A DNA stretch of 64,000 bases, taken from Opitutia bacterium. Its GTDB lineage: Bacteria > Verrucomicrobiota > Verrucomicrobiia > Opitutales > Opitutaceae. Below, piece after piece: positions 51,764 to 59,717 of the stretch. Every line of letters begins with the position of its first letter. Position 1 is the stretch's first letter. The notes under the pieces are model-generated. The model saw only the letters and a program-made list of their open reading frames with translations, had not been told where the DNA came from and did no database searches. The stretch is taken from the NCBI GenBank assembly GCA_016217545.1, contig JACRHT010000016.1, positions 62,001 through 126,000 of the forward strand, read 5' to 3'. The position numbers were made by a program, and so were the translations under genes.

Positions 51764-53257
51764 ATGAAGCGACGTTACCTCTTGTCGGCCGCCATGCTTT
51801 TGGCGGGTTGGGCTGCGCAGCTGTTGGCGAACGAAGCGGACCTGGCCGCGTTGAAGACCGAGATCGCGAAGAACCATGACCGCGCCATCGCCCGGTTGCA
51901 GGAATGGATCGCGCATCCCGCGATCGCGGCGGAGAACCGCGGATTCCCGGATGGCGCCGAACGCATGGCGGCCATGCTGCGCGAAGTGGGCTTTCAGCAC
52001 ACCGAAGTGATCCCGACCGACGGCAAGCCCGGCGTGTTCGCTACGCTCGACGCCGGTGCGCCGAAGACCGTCGGCATCTACTTCATGTATGATGTGAAGC
52101 AGTTCGACCCGAAGGAGTGGTCTTCGCCGCCGCTCGAGGGGCGCATCGTCGAGAAGCAAGGCTACGGGAAGGTCATGATCGGTCGCGGCGCCACGAATCA
52201 GAAAGGTCCGGAATCGGCCTTCCTTGCGGCCATCGAGGCGTTTCGCGCCGCCGGCAAGAAACTGCCGGTGAACCTCGTCCTCGTCGCGGAAGGCGAAGAG
52301 GAGATCGGTTCGCCGCACATCGCGCAGATCGTCTACCAGCCGCACGTGCAGGCGGCGCTCGCGAAGTGCACCGGCGTCTGGATGCCGTTCCCGGCTCAGA
52401 GCCTCGACGGCTCCGTCATCGTGAATCTCGGCGCAAAGGGCGTGATCGAGGTCGAACTCACTTCCAGCGGCGCCGCGTGGGGACGCGGACCGACGCGCGA
52501 CATCCACTCGTCGTTCAAGTCCCTCGTCGACAGTCCCGCGTGGCATTTGGTGCAGGCGCTCAACACGCTCGTGGCCGCCGACGGCAACACCGTGGCGATC
52601 GACGGCTGGTTCGAAAATGTCCGTTCGCTCAACGACGAGGAGAAGGTCATCCTCGCCAACGCCGTGAAAGGCCCGACCCGCGAGCGCCAAATGAAGGTGG
52701 CATCCGCCAGCAGCAAATGGATCGCGGACCGGCCGTTCGCCGCGGCGATGGAGCACTACGTTTCGCAGCCCACGGTGAACATCGAAGGCATCTACGGCGG
52801 CTACACCGGGCCCGGCGGCAAGACGCTGTTGCCGACCAGGGCGTCCGCGAAACTCGATTTCCGTCTCGTGCCGAATCAAACCGCCGACGAGGCCGTGAAG
52901 AAACTCAAGGCCCATCTCGCGAAGCGCGGCTTCGGCGACATCGAGGTCAACTACACCGGCGGCTACAGCCCGACGGCCACGCCCTCGAGCGCGCCGTTGA
53001 TTCAGGCTCAACTCGCCGTGCTGAAGCGCAATGGCGTCGAGGCGATTCTCTGGCCCCGACTCGCTGGCTCGTATCCCGGCTACATCTTCACCGACGCCCC
53101 GCTGAATCTCGCGGCCGGCCACTTCGGCCTCGGTCACGGCGGCGGCGCGCACGCACCGGACGAATATCTCGTCATCGAATCGTCGAACCCGCAGGTGCAG
53201 GGCTACGATGGCATGACGCTCTCGCTGGCGGAGTATCTATACGAGTTGGCGAAGTAG
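51764..53257 (+). CDS. Exported M20-family hydrolase homologue lacking most metal ligands
   Basis: The 497-residue protein has a signal peptide (about 1-22) and an M20 peptidase fold with lid domain (about 225-390). Normal M20 enzymes bind two zincs through HxD, D, EE, D and H. Here the first His is Met108 (FMYDV), the bridging Asp is Asn145 (GRGATNQKG) and the third Asp position reads Pro/Phe. Only EGEEEIGS (about 177-184) and the C-terminal HAPDEYL remain. It is therefore probably not a standard dipeptidase. It stands alone upstream of a methyltransferase. Confidence 0.8.
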   Translation: MKRRYLLSAAMLLAGWAAQLLANEADLAALKTEIAKNHDRAIARLQEWIAHPAIAAENRGFPDGAERMAAMLREVGFQHTEVIPTDGKPGVFATLDAGAPKTVGIYFMYDVKQFDPKEWSSPPLEGRIVEKQGYGKVMIGRGATNQKGPESAFLAAIEAFRAAGKKLPVNLVLVAEGEEEIGSPHIAQIVYQPHVQAALAKCTGVWMPFPAQSLDGSVIVNLGAKGVIEVELTSSGAAWGRGPTRDIHSSFKSLVDSPAWHLVQALNTLVAADGNTVAIDGWFENVRSLNDEEKVILANAVKGPTRERQMKVASASSKWIADRPFAAAMEHYVSQPTVNIEGIYGGYTGPGGKTLLPTRASAKLDFRLVPNQTADEAVKKLKAHLAKRGFGDIEVNYTGGYSPTATPSSAPLIQAQLAVLKRNGVEAILWPRLAGSYPGYIFTDAPLNLAAGHFGLGHGGGAHAPDEYLVIESSNPQVQGYDGMTLSLAEYLYELAK

Positions 53258-53283
53258 TCGCGGATCGTCCGGAGTCAGGATCG

Positions 53284-53308
53284 CATGCGGCGGCACCGTC
53301 GCCGCATG
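53284..53308. repeat. Hairpin after the M20-like gene
   Basis: CATGCGGCG (53284-53292) and CGCCGCATG (53300-53308) form a nine-base perfect stem with a seven-base loop. It begins 27 bases after the M20-like gene stop. There is no T-run, so a terminator function is uncertain. Confidence 0.5.
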
Positions 53309-53435
53309 GATCGTTTGCGCGCGCGTGGCGATTGCGCGTCGATTCGGGCCACAATTTTTCTGACCGGTTGGCCCAAGGCGGAAGGCGAAAGCTCGCGCGG
53401 TTTACAGCGAGTGGGAGCCGCGCACGTTGACGCGC

Positions 53436-54263
53436 ATGGAACAATCCACGAATCCAAACCAAGCGCTCTGGGAAAAAGGTGACTTCACCGCCATCGCGGC
53501 GACGATGCGCGAATCCGGCGAGGCACTCGTGCGCTCGCTCGACCTTAACATTCCGCTCCGCGCACTCGATCTGGGCTGCGGCGACGGCACCACGGCGGTC
53601 CCGCTTGCCCGGCTCGGTGCCGAGGTGCAGGGCATCGACATCGCGCGCAACTTGGTGGCGGCCGGCAATCGCCGCGCAACCACCGAGGGACTGACGCGGC
53701 TCGCGTTTCGACAGGGCGATGCTTGCCGGCTCGACGACGTGGCGAGCGGCACGTTCGATCTGACGCTTAGCGTGTTTGGCGCCATGTTTGCGCCGAAGCC
53801 TCACGATGTGGCGCGCGAGATGGTGCGGGTGACGAAGCCCGGTGGGCGCATCGTCATGGGGAATTGGATCCCGAATGAGCCCACGTCCTTCGTGTCGCAG
53901 TTGCTGCGGATCAGCGCCGCTTTCACGCCGCCGCCGCCCGCGGATTTCGTCAGCCCGATGCTGTGGGGCGTCGAGTCGCACGTGACGGAGCGGTTCGCGC
54001 AAGCCGGCGTGCCGGCGCAGAGCGTGACGTTCGCGCGCGACACGTTCTTCTTTCGTTCCGCGGACCTGACGCCCGAGGCGTTCATTGAGGTGTTTCGCCG
54101 GTTCTACGGGCCGACGATGAACGCCTTTGCCGCCGCCGAGAAGACCGGTCGCGCGGACGAGTTGCAGCGCCAGCTGGTCGCCGAGGCAAAGAAGCACAAC
54201 CGCCCGGGCAAGCGCGGGCTGGAAATCCCCGCAACATTCATGCGGGTGACCGTGCAGCGCTGA
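53436..54263 (+). CDS. Class I SAM-dependent methyltransferase
   Basis: The 275-residue protein starts at ATG 53436 (MEQSTNPNQALWEKGDF); a TTG nine bases upstream is a weaker start. SAM motif I is LDLGCGDGTTAVPLA at about 45, motif II is GIDIARN, and the post-motif is FDLTLSVFGAMFAP, then VTKPGGRIVMGNWIP. It resembles UbiE/Methyltransf_11 enzymes acting on small molecules. The substrate is unknown and the gene stands alone. Confidence 0.88.
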   Translation: MEQSTNPNQALWEKGDFTAIAATMRESGEALVRSLDLNIPLRALDLGCGDGTTAVPLARLGAEVQGIDIARNLVAAGNRRATTEGLTRLAFRQGDACRLDDVASGTFDLTLSVFGAMFAPKPHDVAREMVRVTKPGGRIVMGNWIPNEPTSFVSQLLRISAAFTPPPPADFVSPMLWGVESHVTERFAQAGVPAQSVTFARDTFFFRSADLTPEAFIEVFRRFYGPTMNAFAAAEKTGRADELQRQLVAEAKKHNRPGKRGLEIPATFMRVTVQR

Positions 54264-54289
54264 ATTGGTCCCGCCGGTCCGGAAGCGGA

Positions 54290-55177
54290 TCAGTGCGGTT
54301 TCTGCAGCACGAGAACATCCTGCCGCTGGTCCCAGCCCTGTTCGTGGAAGCCGACAATGCGCCACGGCAGCGCGGGCACGAGCTGCTCGAACGTGAACCG
54401 CGGATGCGCGAGGCTGAAACCGTAGCCGGACGCATCCGCATAGTCCACGTAGCCGAAGCCGTGCGCCTGATATTGGCGCAGGAGGTCGGCAATCTGCGCT
54501 GCCGGCAGATCGACCGTGCGGCGCCCCGAGGCCAGCTCGCGTTCGTAGTGCCGGCCATGGAGGGTGACGACCGCGATCCCTCCCGGTGCCAGGACGCGGT
54601 GGAACAGGGAGAGGAACTCGGCGCAACGCGCCTGCGACAGGTGCGTGAGAAGCGAACCGCACCAAATCAAATCGAAGGCGCCGGAGAGCGGCACTTCGTC
54701 AGGCTTCGTGTGCGAGTGCACGGGAATGGCTCCGAGCTGGTTCGCACAGAAATCGACGCCATCGCGATTGAGGTCGCAGGCGGTCAACTCCGCGTGCGGA
54801 AACGCGGCGCGCAGAAAGCGCAGGACGCGACCGTGGCCGCACGGAAGATCGAGAATTCGAAGCACCGTCGAGCTCGGGCGGCCGATGGTCGCGAGGGCGT
54901 TCTCGACGACGCGTCGGGCGGATTCGCCGACGTCGAAATAGTGCTCCAAATTGCCGCTGAACATTTCGTCACGCGGCGAAACTTCCGTCACGACACCAGC
55001 GAGCCGGTTGGATTGACGGAACCAAGCGCGCTGCTCGCGCCGACCGTGGAGGAGAAAATGCTGCCAGGCCGAGGCAACGAGGCCGGAGGCAATCGCCGCG
55101 GCGACATCCGGGTAGGCCTGGGTGTAGGCGCACGCGTCGAACTCGTCCCGGAGCGGCAGGGAGGACACGGAATCCAT
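54290..55177 (-). CDS. Class I SAM-dependent methyltransferase
   Basis: The 295-residue protein starts at ATG 55177, 2 bases after the psuG stop. An N-terminal helical segment (about 1-85) precedes the fold. SAM motif I is ILDLPCGHGRVLRFLR at about 108, with ACDLNRDGVDFC, FDLIWCGSLLTHLS and LAPGGIAVVTLHG following. The substrate is unknown. It may be transcribed with psuK-psuG. A function in nucleoside metabolism is only suggested by position. Confidence 0.85.
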   Translation of the reverse strand: MDSVSSLPLRDEFDACAYTQAYPDVAAAIASGLVASAWQHFLLHGRREQRAWFRQSNRLAGVVTEVSPRDEMFSGNLEHYFDVGESARRVVENALATIGRPSSTVLRILDLPCGHGRVLRFLRAAFPHAELTACDLNRDGVDFCANQLGAIPVHSHTKPDEVPLSGAFDLIWCGSLLTHLSQARCAEFLSLFHRVLAPGGIAVVTLHGRHYERELASGRRTVDLPAAQIADLLRQYQAHGFGYVDYADASGYGFSLAHPRFTFEQLVPALPWRIVGFHEQGWDQRQDVLVLQKPH

Positions 55178-55179
55178 CG

Positions 55180-56100
55180 TCAAGCGGGGAGCTGGCGGCT
55201 GATTTCCGAGGCGATCGCGGCGCCGAGGCGGGCGTTGTTCAATACCAGAGCGATGTTCGCCTCGAGCGAACGGCCGTCGGTCAGCTCGAACAGGCGCTGC
55301 AGCAGGAACGGCGTCACGGCCTTCGCGGCGACGCGTTGCTCGGCCGCTTCGGTCAGCGCGCGTTCGATGAACGGCGTGATGACGGCGCGGGGAATTTCCG
55401 CGGCCGACGGAATCGGGTTCGCCACCAGCTGTCCGCCGGGCAGGCCGAGGCGCGCGCGCTGAATGTGCGCGGCGGCGATTTCGGCCGCGCTGTCGAGGCG
55501 CAGCGGTGCGCGCAGGCCGGACGAGCGCGACCAGAACGCGGGAAACTCATCCTGTCCGACCGCGATAACGGGCACGCCGAGCGTCTCGAGCACTTCGAGG
55601 GTTTTGGGAAGATCGAGGATCGCCTTGGCACCGGCGGAGACGACCGACACCGGCGTTTCCGCCAGTTCGCGGAGATCGGCGGAAACATCGAACGACAGCT
55701 CGGCGCCGCGGTGAACACCGCCGATGCCGCCGGTGGCGAATACGTGGATTCCGGCGAGCCGGGCGCAGATCATCGTGGCGGCGACGGTGGTGGCACCGGT
55801 GCGGCCGGTGGCGACGCACACGGCGAGGTCGGCGCGGGAGAGCTTCATCACGTCTCGGGCGCGGCCGAGCTGTTCGAGCTCGGCGTCGCTCAGGCCGATA
55901 TGGATGCGGCCGCCGATGACGGCGATCGTGGCAGGCACGGCGCCGCCAGCGCGCACTTCCGCTTCCACGCGGCGCGCGGTGGCGACGTTCTGCGGGTAGG
56001 GCATGCCGTGCGTGATGATCGTCGATTCGAGCGCGACCAAGGGAAGGCGCTCCGCACGGGCGGCCTCGACTTCGGCGGAGGATTGCAGCGGCAACTTCAT
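55180..56100 (-). CDS. psuG: Pseudouridine-5'-phosphate glycosidase
   Basis: PsuG cleaves pseudouridine 5'-phosphate to uracil and ribose 5-phosphate. The 306-residue protein has ALESTIITHGMPYPQN (Glu25), the lysine near 86 in DVMKLSRADL, TGRTGATTVAAT, FATGGIGGVHRGAE and TDGRSLEANIALVLNNA. These match the catalytic Glu, Lys and Asn of E. coli PsuG. It lies 49 bases downstream of the kinase gene psuK on the same strand, a typical psuK-psuG order. Confidence 0.95.
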   Translation of the reverse strand: MKLPLQSSAEVEAARAERLPLVALESTIITHGMPYPQNVATARRVEAEVRAGGAVPATIAVIGGRIHIGLSDAELEQLGRARDVMKLSRADLAVCVATGRTGATTVAATMICARLAGIHVFATGGIGGVHRGAELSFDVSADLRELAETPVSVVSAGAKAILDLPKTLEVLETLGVPVIAVGQDEFPAFWSRSSGLRAPLRLDSAAEIAAAHIQRARLGLPGGQLVANPIPSAAEIPRAVITPFIERALTEAAEQRVAAKAVTPFLLQRLFELTDGRSLEANIALVLNNARLGAAIASEISRQLPA

Positions 56101-56149
56101 GCGAAGAGCGCCATGTGACGGGATTCGCCAGCGGAAGCCAAGTCGTTCC

Positions 56150-57049
56150 TCACGTGCCGATTTCGCCCGCGACGTGGGCGCTCGCCGCGCGCAGGGCAGC
56201 CGCGAGCGCGGCCTCTCGGTCCGCTCCGGCGCGTTCCGCGACGAGGTGCGCGCCCATGAAAACATCGCCGGCACCGGTGACGCGATGGACCCGCACCTTC
56301 TCCGGCACGCCGCAGACGAACTCCGCGCCGCGCGCGCCGTCGCAGCATTCGCGGTCTCCGGCCGTCACGAGCACGCGGGCGGCCCCGCGGTCGAGCAAGC
56401 CGCGCGCGGCGGTGATGGCGTCGTCGAATCGCGTGTCGCAGAGCAGGCCGGCCTCCTCGAGATTCACGTAGAGCGTGGCGCGAGGATGTCCGAGCAAGGA
56501 CTGCAACCGCTCGGCCTTGCCCGGACTTGCCGGCGCCACGCGCAGGTCCGCGGCGACGAACAGCGACGAGCGCGCGATCTCCGCCAGCAGCGCCGTGGTG
56601 AGATTGCCGTCGATTGCGATGAGTCCGGCCCACGGACGCGCGGCACTGCCGAGCCGTCCATCCGCCAACGGAGCGAGAATCCGATCTCCGGCCGCTTCGA
56701 GCGAATGCGCGTCGGCGATCGCAGCGACCAAGCCATGGAGGTCCTCCACCGCCATGTAGCGATCGGTGGGTCTGTCCGGCGAGCGGTAGGCGAATTGGGC
56801 ATCGATCCCGAGCCGCTGGCAAACGGCGATGAGTTCGTCGCCCTCGGCGTCGCGCCCGATCACGGTGAGCACCGCGGGCCGCAGCCCGAGTTTGCGCAGC
56901 GTCATGGCGATGTTCATCGCGACGCCGCCCGGGACGCGAGTGATGCGACCGGGAACGTCCGCGCCGTGGGCCATGCCGTGCGGCGAGCGGCCGATGATAT
57001 CCCAGAGCACCGAGCCGATGCAGAGAATGTGCGGGGCCGAGGCGTTCAT
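56150..57049 (-). CDS. psuK: PfkB-family kinase, probably pseudouridine kinase
   Basis: PsuK phosphorylates pseudouridine before PsuG acts. The 299-residue protein starts ILCIGSVLWDIIG. It has the PfkB signature RVPGGVAMNIAMTLRKLG at about 38, VNLEEA, ARVLVTAGD and the anion-hole/catalytic GAGDVFMGAHL near 261. Substrate assignment rests mainly on linkage to psuG. No pseudouridine transporter is adjacent. Confidence 0.9.
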   Translation of the reverse strand: MNASAPHILCIGSVLWDIIGRSPHGMAHGADVPGRITRVPGGVAMNIAMTLRKLGLRPAVLTVIGRDAEGDELIAVCQRLGIDAQFAYRSPDRPTDRYMAVEDLHGLVAAIADAHSLEAAGDRILAPLADGRLGSAARPWAGLIAIDGNLTTALLAEIARSSLFVAADLRVAPASPGKAERLQSLLGHPRATLYVNLEEAGLLCDTRFDDAITAARGLLDRGAARVLVTAGDRECCDGARGAEFVCGVPEKVRVHRVTGAGDVFMGAHLVAERAGADREAALAAALRAASAHVAGEIGT

Positions 57050-57172
57050 GGTGCGCGAGGGGGCGAGCAGTGCCGGCGAGTCATCGTGAAGATGGAACGA
57101 GTGAGCGGCGGTGCGGGCTCGCGTCGTCGCATTCTCGTCTGTCGGGCTGCGGCGCGCGGGCGGTCAGGTCTC

Positions 57173-57478
57173 CTAAGTGGCGCGCCGGCGCTTCGCGAGG
57201 TCGGCCGGCATCTCGAGTGTCTCGACGTTCCAGCCCTCAAGGTGGAGGACGTCGGCGAGGCATTGCTCGAGTTCGGCGTGGGCCTTTTCGGCGGCAAGTG
57301 CGATGCGCTCGTGGACGAGGCGATCCGTGTTCTGGTCCACGAGGCATTCCTGCTGGTATTTGTGCAACTCGCGCATCTGACCGATCGCCTTGCAGATCTG
57401 CGCCGGACACGCGCATTGATAGATCATGGCCTGCTCGATGATTTTGCGGAGGGCTTCACGAGGGTAGCGCGGTTGCAT
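57173..57478 (-). CDS. Small cysteine-containing helical protein
   Basis: The 101-residue protein starts at ATG 57478. It has four cysteines in the first half (QCACPAQIC, then QQECLV) and one later (EQCLAD). It is mostly helical and charged, and no domain is recognised. The cluster CxCx4C with a further Cys about 20 residues on could hold a metal. It stands upstream of psuK on the same strand. Confidence 0.6.
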   Translation of the reverse strand: MQPRYPREALRKIIEQAMIYQCACPAQICKAIGQMRELHKYQQECLVDQNTDRLVHERIALAAEKAHAELEQCLADVLHLEGWNVETLEMPADLAKRRRAT

Positions 57479-57601
57479 GCGCCGACTATCCGCCGAGACC
57501 GACAAATGGCTAGAGGGAATTCCGGGAAGGGAAGGCAGTTTTAATTCGCGTGCCTGAAAATTGAAGTGCGTTGCGGGCCGACGCGGCTAGCAAGACGAGC
57601 C

Positions 57602-58309
57602 ATGCAACTCAAAGACGTGCTGGCCGAGCTGGAGGCGAAGGGGAGCGAGGCGACGAAGCGGATCTTCCTGAAGCATGGTGCCAAGGAGCCGTTCTTCGGC
57701 GTGAAGGTTGCCGACCTGAAAGTGATCGCCAAGAAGATCAAGGGCGACCAAGCGCTCGCGCTCGAACTCTACGCGACGGGAAACGGCGACGCGCAATACC
57801 TCGCGGGAATCGTGGCCGACGGCGCGAAGATGTCGCGGAAGGAATTGCAGAGCTGGGCGGACAAGGCGGCGTGGCGGATGATCTCGAATACCATCGTTCC
57901 GTGGGTGGCGTCCGAGAATCCCGACGGTCTTACGCTCGCGCTCCAATGGATCGACGCGAAGAAGGAGGCGTTGGCGCAAGCGGGTTGGTCCACGCTCGGC
58001 GCTTGGGTGACGACTCACGCCGATGCCGAGCTGGACATGAAGCTTTTGACCGCGTTGCTCGATCGCGTGGTGAAGACGATCCACGCGCAACCCGACCGCG
58101 TGCGGCAGCAGATGAACTATTTCGTGATCGCCGTCGGCACTTACGTCGCGCCGCTCGGCGACAAGGCCATTGCGGCCGCGCGGAAAATCGGCCCCGTCGC
58201 CGTCGATGTCGGCGACACTGACTGCAAAATTCCCGAGGCCGAGAGCTACATCATGAAGTCGCGTCGTGGCGCGGCGGTGGCACCGAAGCGGAAAACGGTG
58301 CGCTGCTGA
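57602..58309 (+). CDS. AlkD-family DNA alkylation-repair protein
   Basis: The 235-residue protein is built of helical HEAT-like repeats. Family segments are GVKVADLKVIAKKIK at about 38, DAQYLAGIVADGAKMS, WADKAAWRMISNTIVPWVAS and WSTLGAW. AlkD excises alkylated bases without flipping them out. Whether this one is active on DNA is not shown. ATG 57602 was chosen; the 12 preceding codons are not family-like. It is convergent with the qorB-like gene. Confidence 0.82.
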   Translation: MQLKDVLAELEAKGSEATKRIFLKHGAKEPFFGVKVADLKVIAKKIKGDQALALELYATGNGDAQYLAGIVADGAKMSRKELQSWADKAAWRMISNTIVPWVASENPDGLTLALQWIDAKKEALAQAGWSTLGAWVTTHADAELDMKLLTALLDRVVKTIHAQPDRVRQQMNYFVIAVGTYVAPLGDKAIAAARKIGPVAVDVGDTDCKIPEAESYIMKSRRGAAVAPKRKTVRC

Positions 58310-58313
58310 ACGC

Positions 58314-59168
58314 TCAGCGGGCGAGCGCGGCGCGGATGGCGTCAGCGAGCGGCGTGGTGGGTCGCCTGATCAGACGGCTGAGGACCTTCTGGTCGTCGAA
58401 CAATGCGCCTTGCGAGGCGCCGGTGTCCCAAGAAGCGATGCCATGCGCGAGCGGAGGCGGAAGTCCGGCCTTGAGCAGGATCTCGGCAAACTGCGCCTCG
58501 GGCAGGTTGACGTAAGGAATGGTTTTACCGGTTTGTCGGGAGAGCTCGGCGGCGAGTTCGGCGAGCGTGTAGGCGCTGTCCCCGGCCAGCTCGTAGGTGC
58601 GGTTGAGTTCGGCGCCGCCGGTCAACGCGACGACGGCAGCCGCCGCATAGTCGGCGCGGGCAGCGGAGGCGATGCGTCCCGCGCCAGCGCTGCCGACGAA
58701 GGCGCCGTGCGCCAGTGCGGCCGGGATGCTAGCGGTGTAATTCTCATGATACCAACCATTGCGAAGGATCATGTAGGGCAGGCCCGATCGCTGGATGGTC
58801 TGCTCGGTGGCGAAATGTTCGGGGCCGAGATCGAGCGGCGTCGCGTCCGCGCGGAGCAAACTCGTGTAGACGAGGAGGCGCGCGCCGGCGCGACTCGCGG
58901 CGGCGATGACGTTCGCGTGCTGCCGCGTGCGACGTCCGAATTCGTTGCCGGAGATCAGCAGGACTTTCTCGATGCCGGCGAGGGCGCGGTCGAGCGCTGC
59001 GGCGTCGTCGTAGCTGGCGGCGCGAACGGTCACCCCACGCGCGGCGAGCGCGGCGGCTCGGGCGGGGTCGCGGACGACCGCGACAACTTGTGCGGCGGGG
59101 ACTTGAGTGAGGAGCTGCTCGACGACGAGCTGCCCGAGTTGGCCGGTGGCGGCGGTGATGGCGATCAT
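58314..59168 (-). CDS. qorB: NmrA/SDR-family NAD(P)H:quinone oxidoreductase
   Basis: The 284-residue protein starts IAITAATGQLGQLVVEQLL, a TGxxGxxG dinucleotide fold variant. It has VVAVVRDPARA, the LLISGN segment, TSLLRAD, and ILRNGWYHENY. This matches QorB (YtfG), which reduces quinones with NADPH, and related NmrA-like proteins. A divergently transcribed HxlR regulator lies 145 bases away, matching the ytfG/ytfH arrangement and supporting the call. Confidence 0.88.
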   Translation of the reverse strand: MIAITAATGQLGQLVVEQLLTQVPAAQVVAVVRDPARAAALAARGVTVRAASYDDAAALDRALAGIEKVLLISGNEFGRRTRQHANVIAAASRAGARLLVYTSLLRADATPLDLGPEHFATEQTIQRSGLPYMILRNGWYHENYTASIPAALAHGAFVGSAGAGRIASAARADYAAAAVVALTGGAELNRTYELAGDSAYTLAELAAELSRQTGKTIPYVNLPEAQFAEILLKAGLPPPLAHGIASWDTGASQGALFDDQKVLSRLIRRPTTPLADAIRAALAR

Positions 59169-59229
59169 GGAAGGATGGAGTGGCGGACGGACGGCAATCG
59201 ACGCTTGCGTCGGTGCTCGGCCCGCCCTT

Positions 59230-59306
59230 GGTTACGAAAGAATACCGACACGGGCCCGTTTCCACAAGAGGAGCGTTTCTCGTTACTCGGTTACCTTTCC
59301 GTAACC
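59230..59306. promoter_or_regulatory. Paired inverted repeats, probable HxlR operators
   Basis: GGTTAC-N6-GTAACC lies at 59289-59306 and a degenerate copy GGTTAC-N6-AATACC at 59230-59247, 59 bases apart start to start. Both fall in the qorB/HxlR divergent spacer. The downstream site ends 7 bases before the HxlR ATG. Confidence 0.6.
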
Positions 59307-59313
59307 AACCGCC

Positions 59314-59715
59314 ATGCCTGCCAGCCTTGCCTTACCTCCCGTCGAACCGGGCTCCGGCCGCGAAGAGCGTTGCCCGGTCCGCGATGTTCTCGACTGCATC
59401 GGAGACCGCTGGAGTCTGCTGACACTCAGCGCACTCGAGGGCGGCACGTTGCGCTTTACCGAGCTGAAGCGGGCGATCGGCGACATCTCGCAACGGATGC
59501 TCGCCCAGACCTTGCGGACGTTGGAGCGGGATGGCTACGTGACGCGCGAAGTATTTCCGACGATTCCTCCCCGGGTCGAATACACGCTCACCGAACTCGG
59601 GGAGTCGCTGCTGGCCCGGGTGAAACCGCTCGTGCGCTGGGCGACGGAGAACCACGCGCGTGTGCGAAAGGCGCGCAAGGCCTACGTGCCTCCCGCAGCC
59701 GTCACGGCGCTCTGA
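59314..59715 (+). CDS. HxlR-family transcriptional regulator
   Basis: The 133-residue winged-helix protein has the conserved N-terminal cysteine (Cys20 in [16 protein letters not shown]). Typical HxlR segments follow: [34 protein letters not shown] and [12 protein letters not shown]. Cysteine-based sensing of quinones or reactive electrophiles is known in relatives (QorR, YodB). It is divergent from qorB and probably represses it and itself through the repeats at 59230-59306. Confidence 0.9.
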   Translation: MPASLALPPVEPGSGREERCPVRDVLDCIGDRWSLLTLSALEGGTLRFTELKRAIGDISQRMLAQTLRTLERDGYVTREVFPTIPPRVEYTLTELGESLLARVKPLVRWATENHARVRKARKAYVPPAAVTAL

Positions 59716-59717
59716 CG

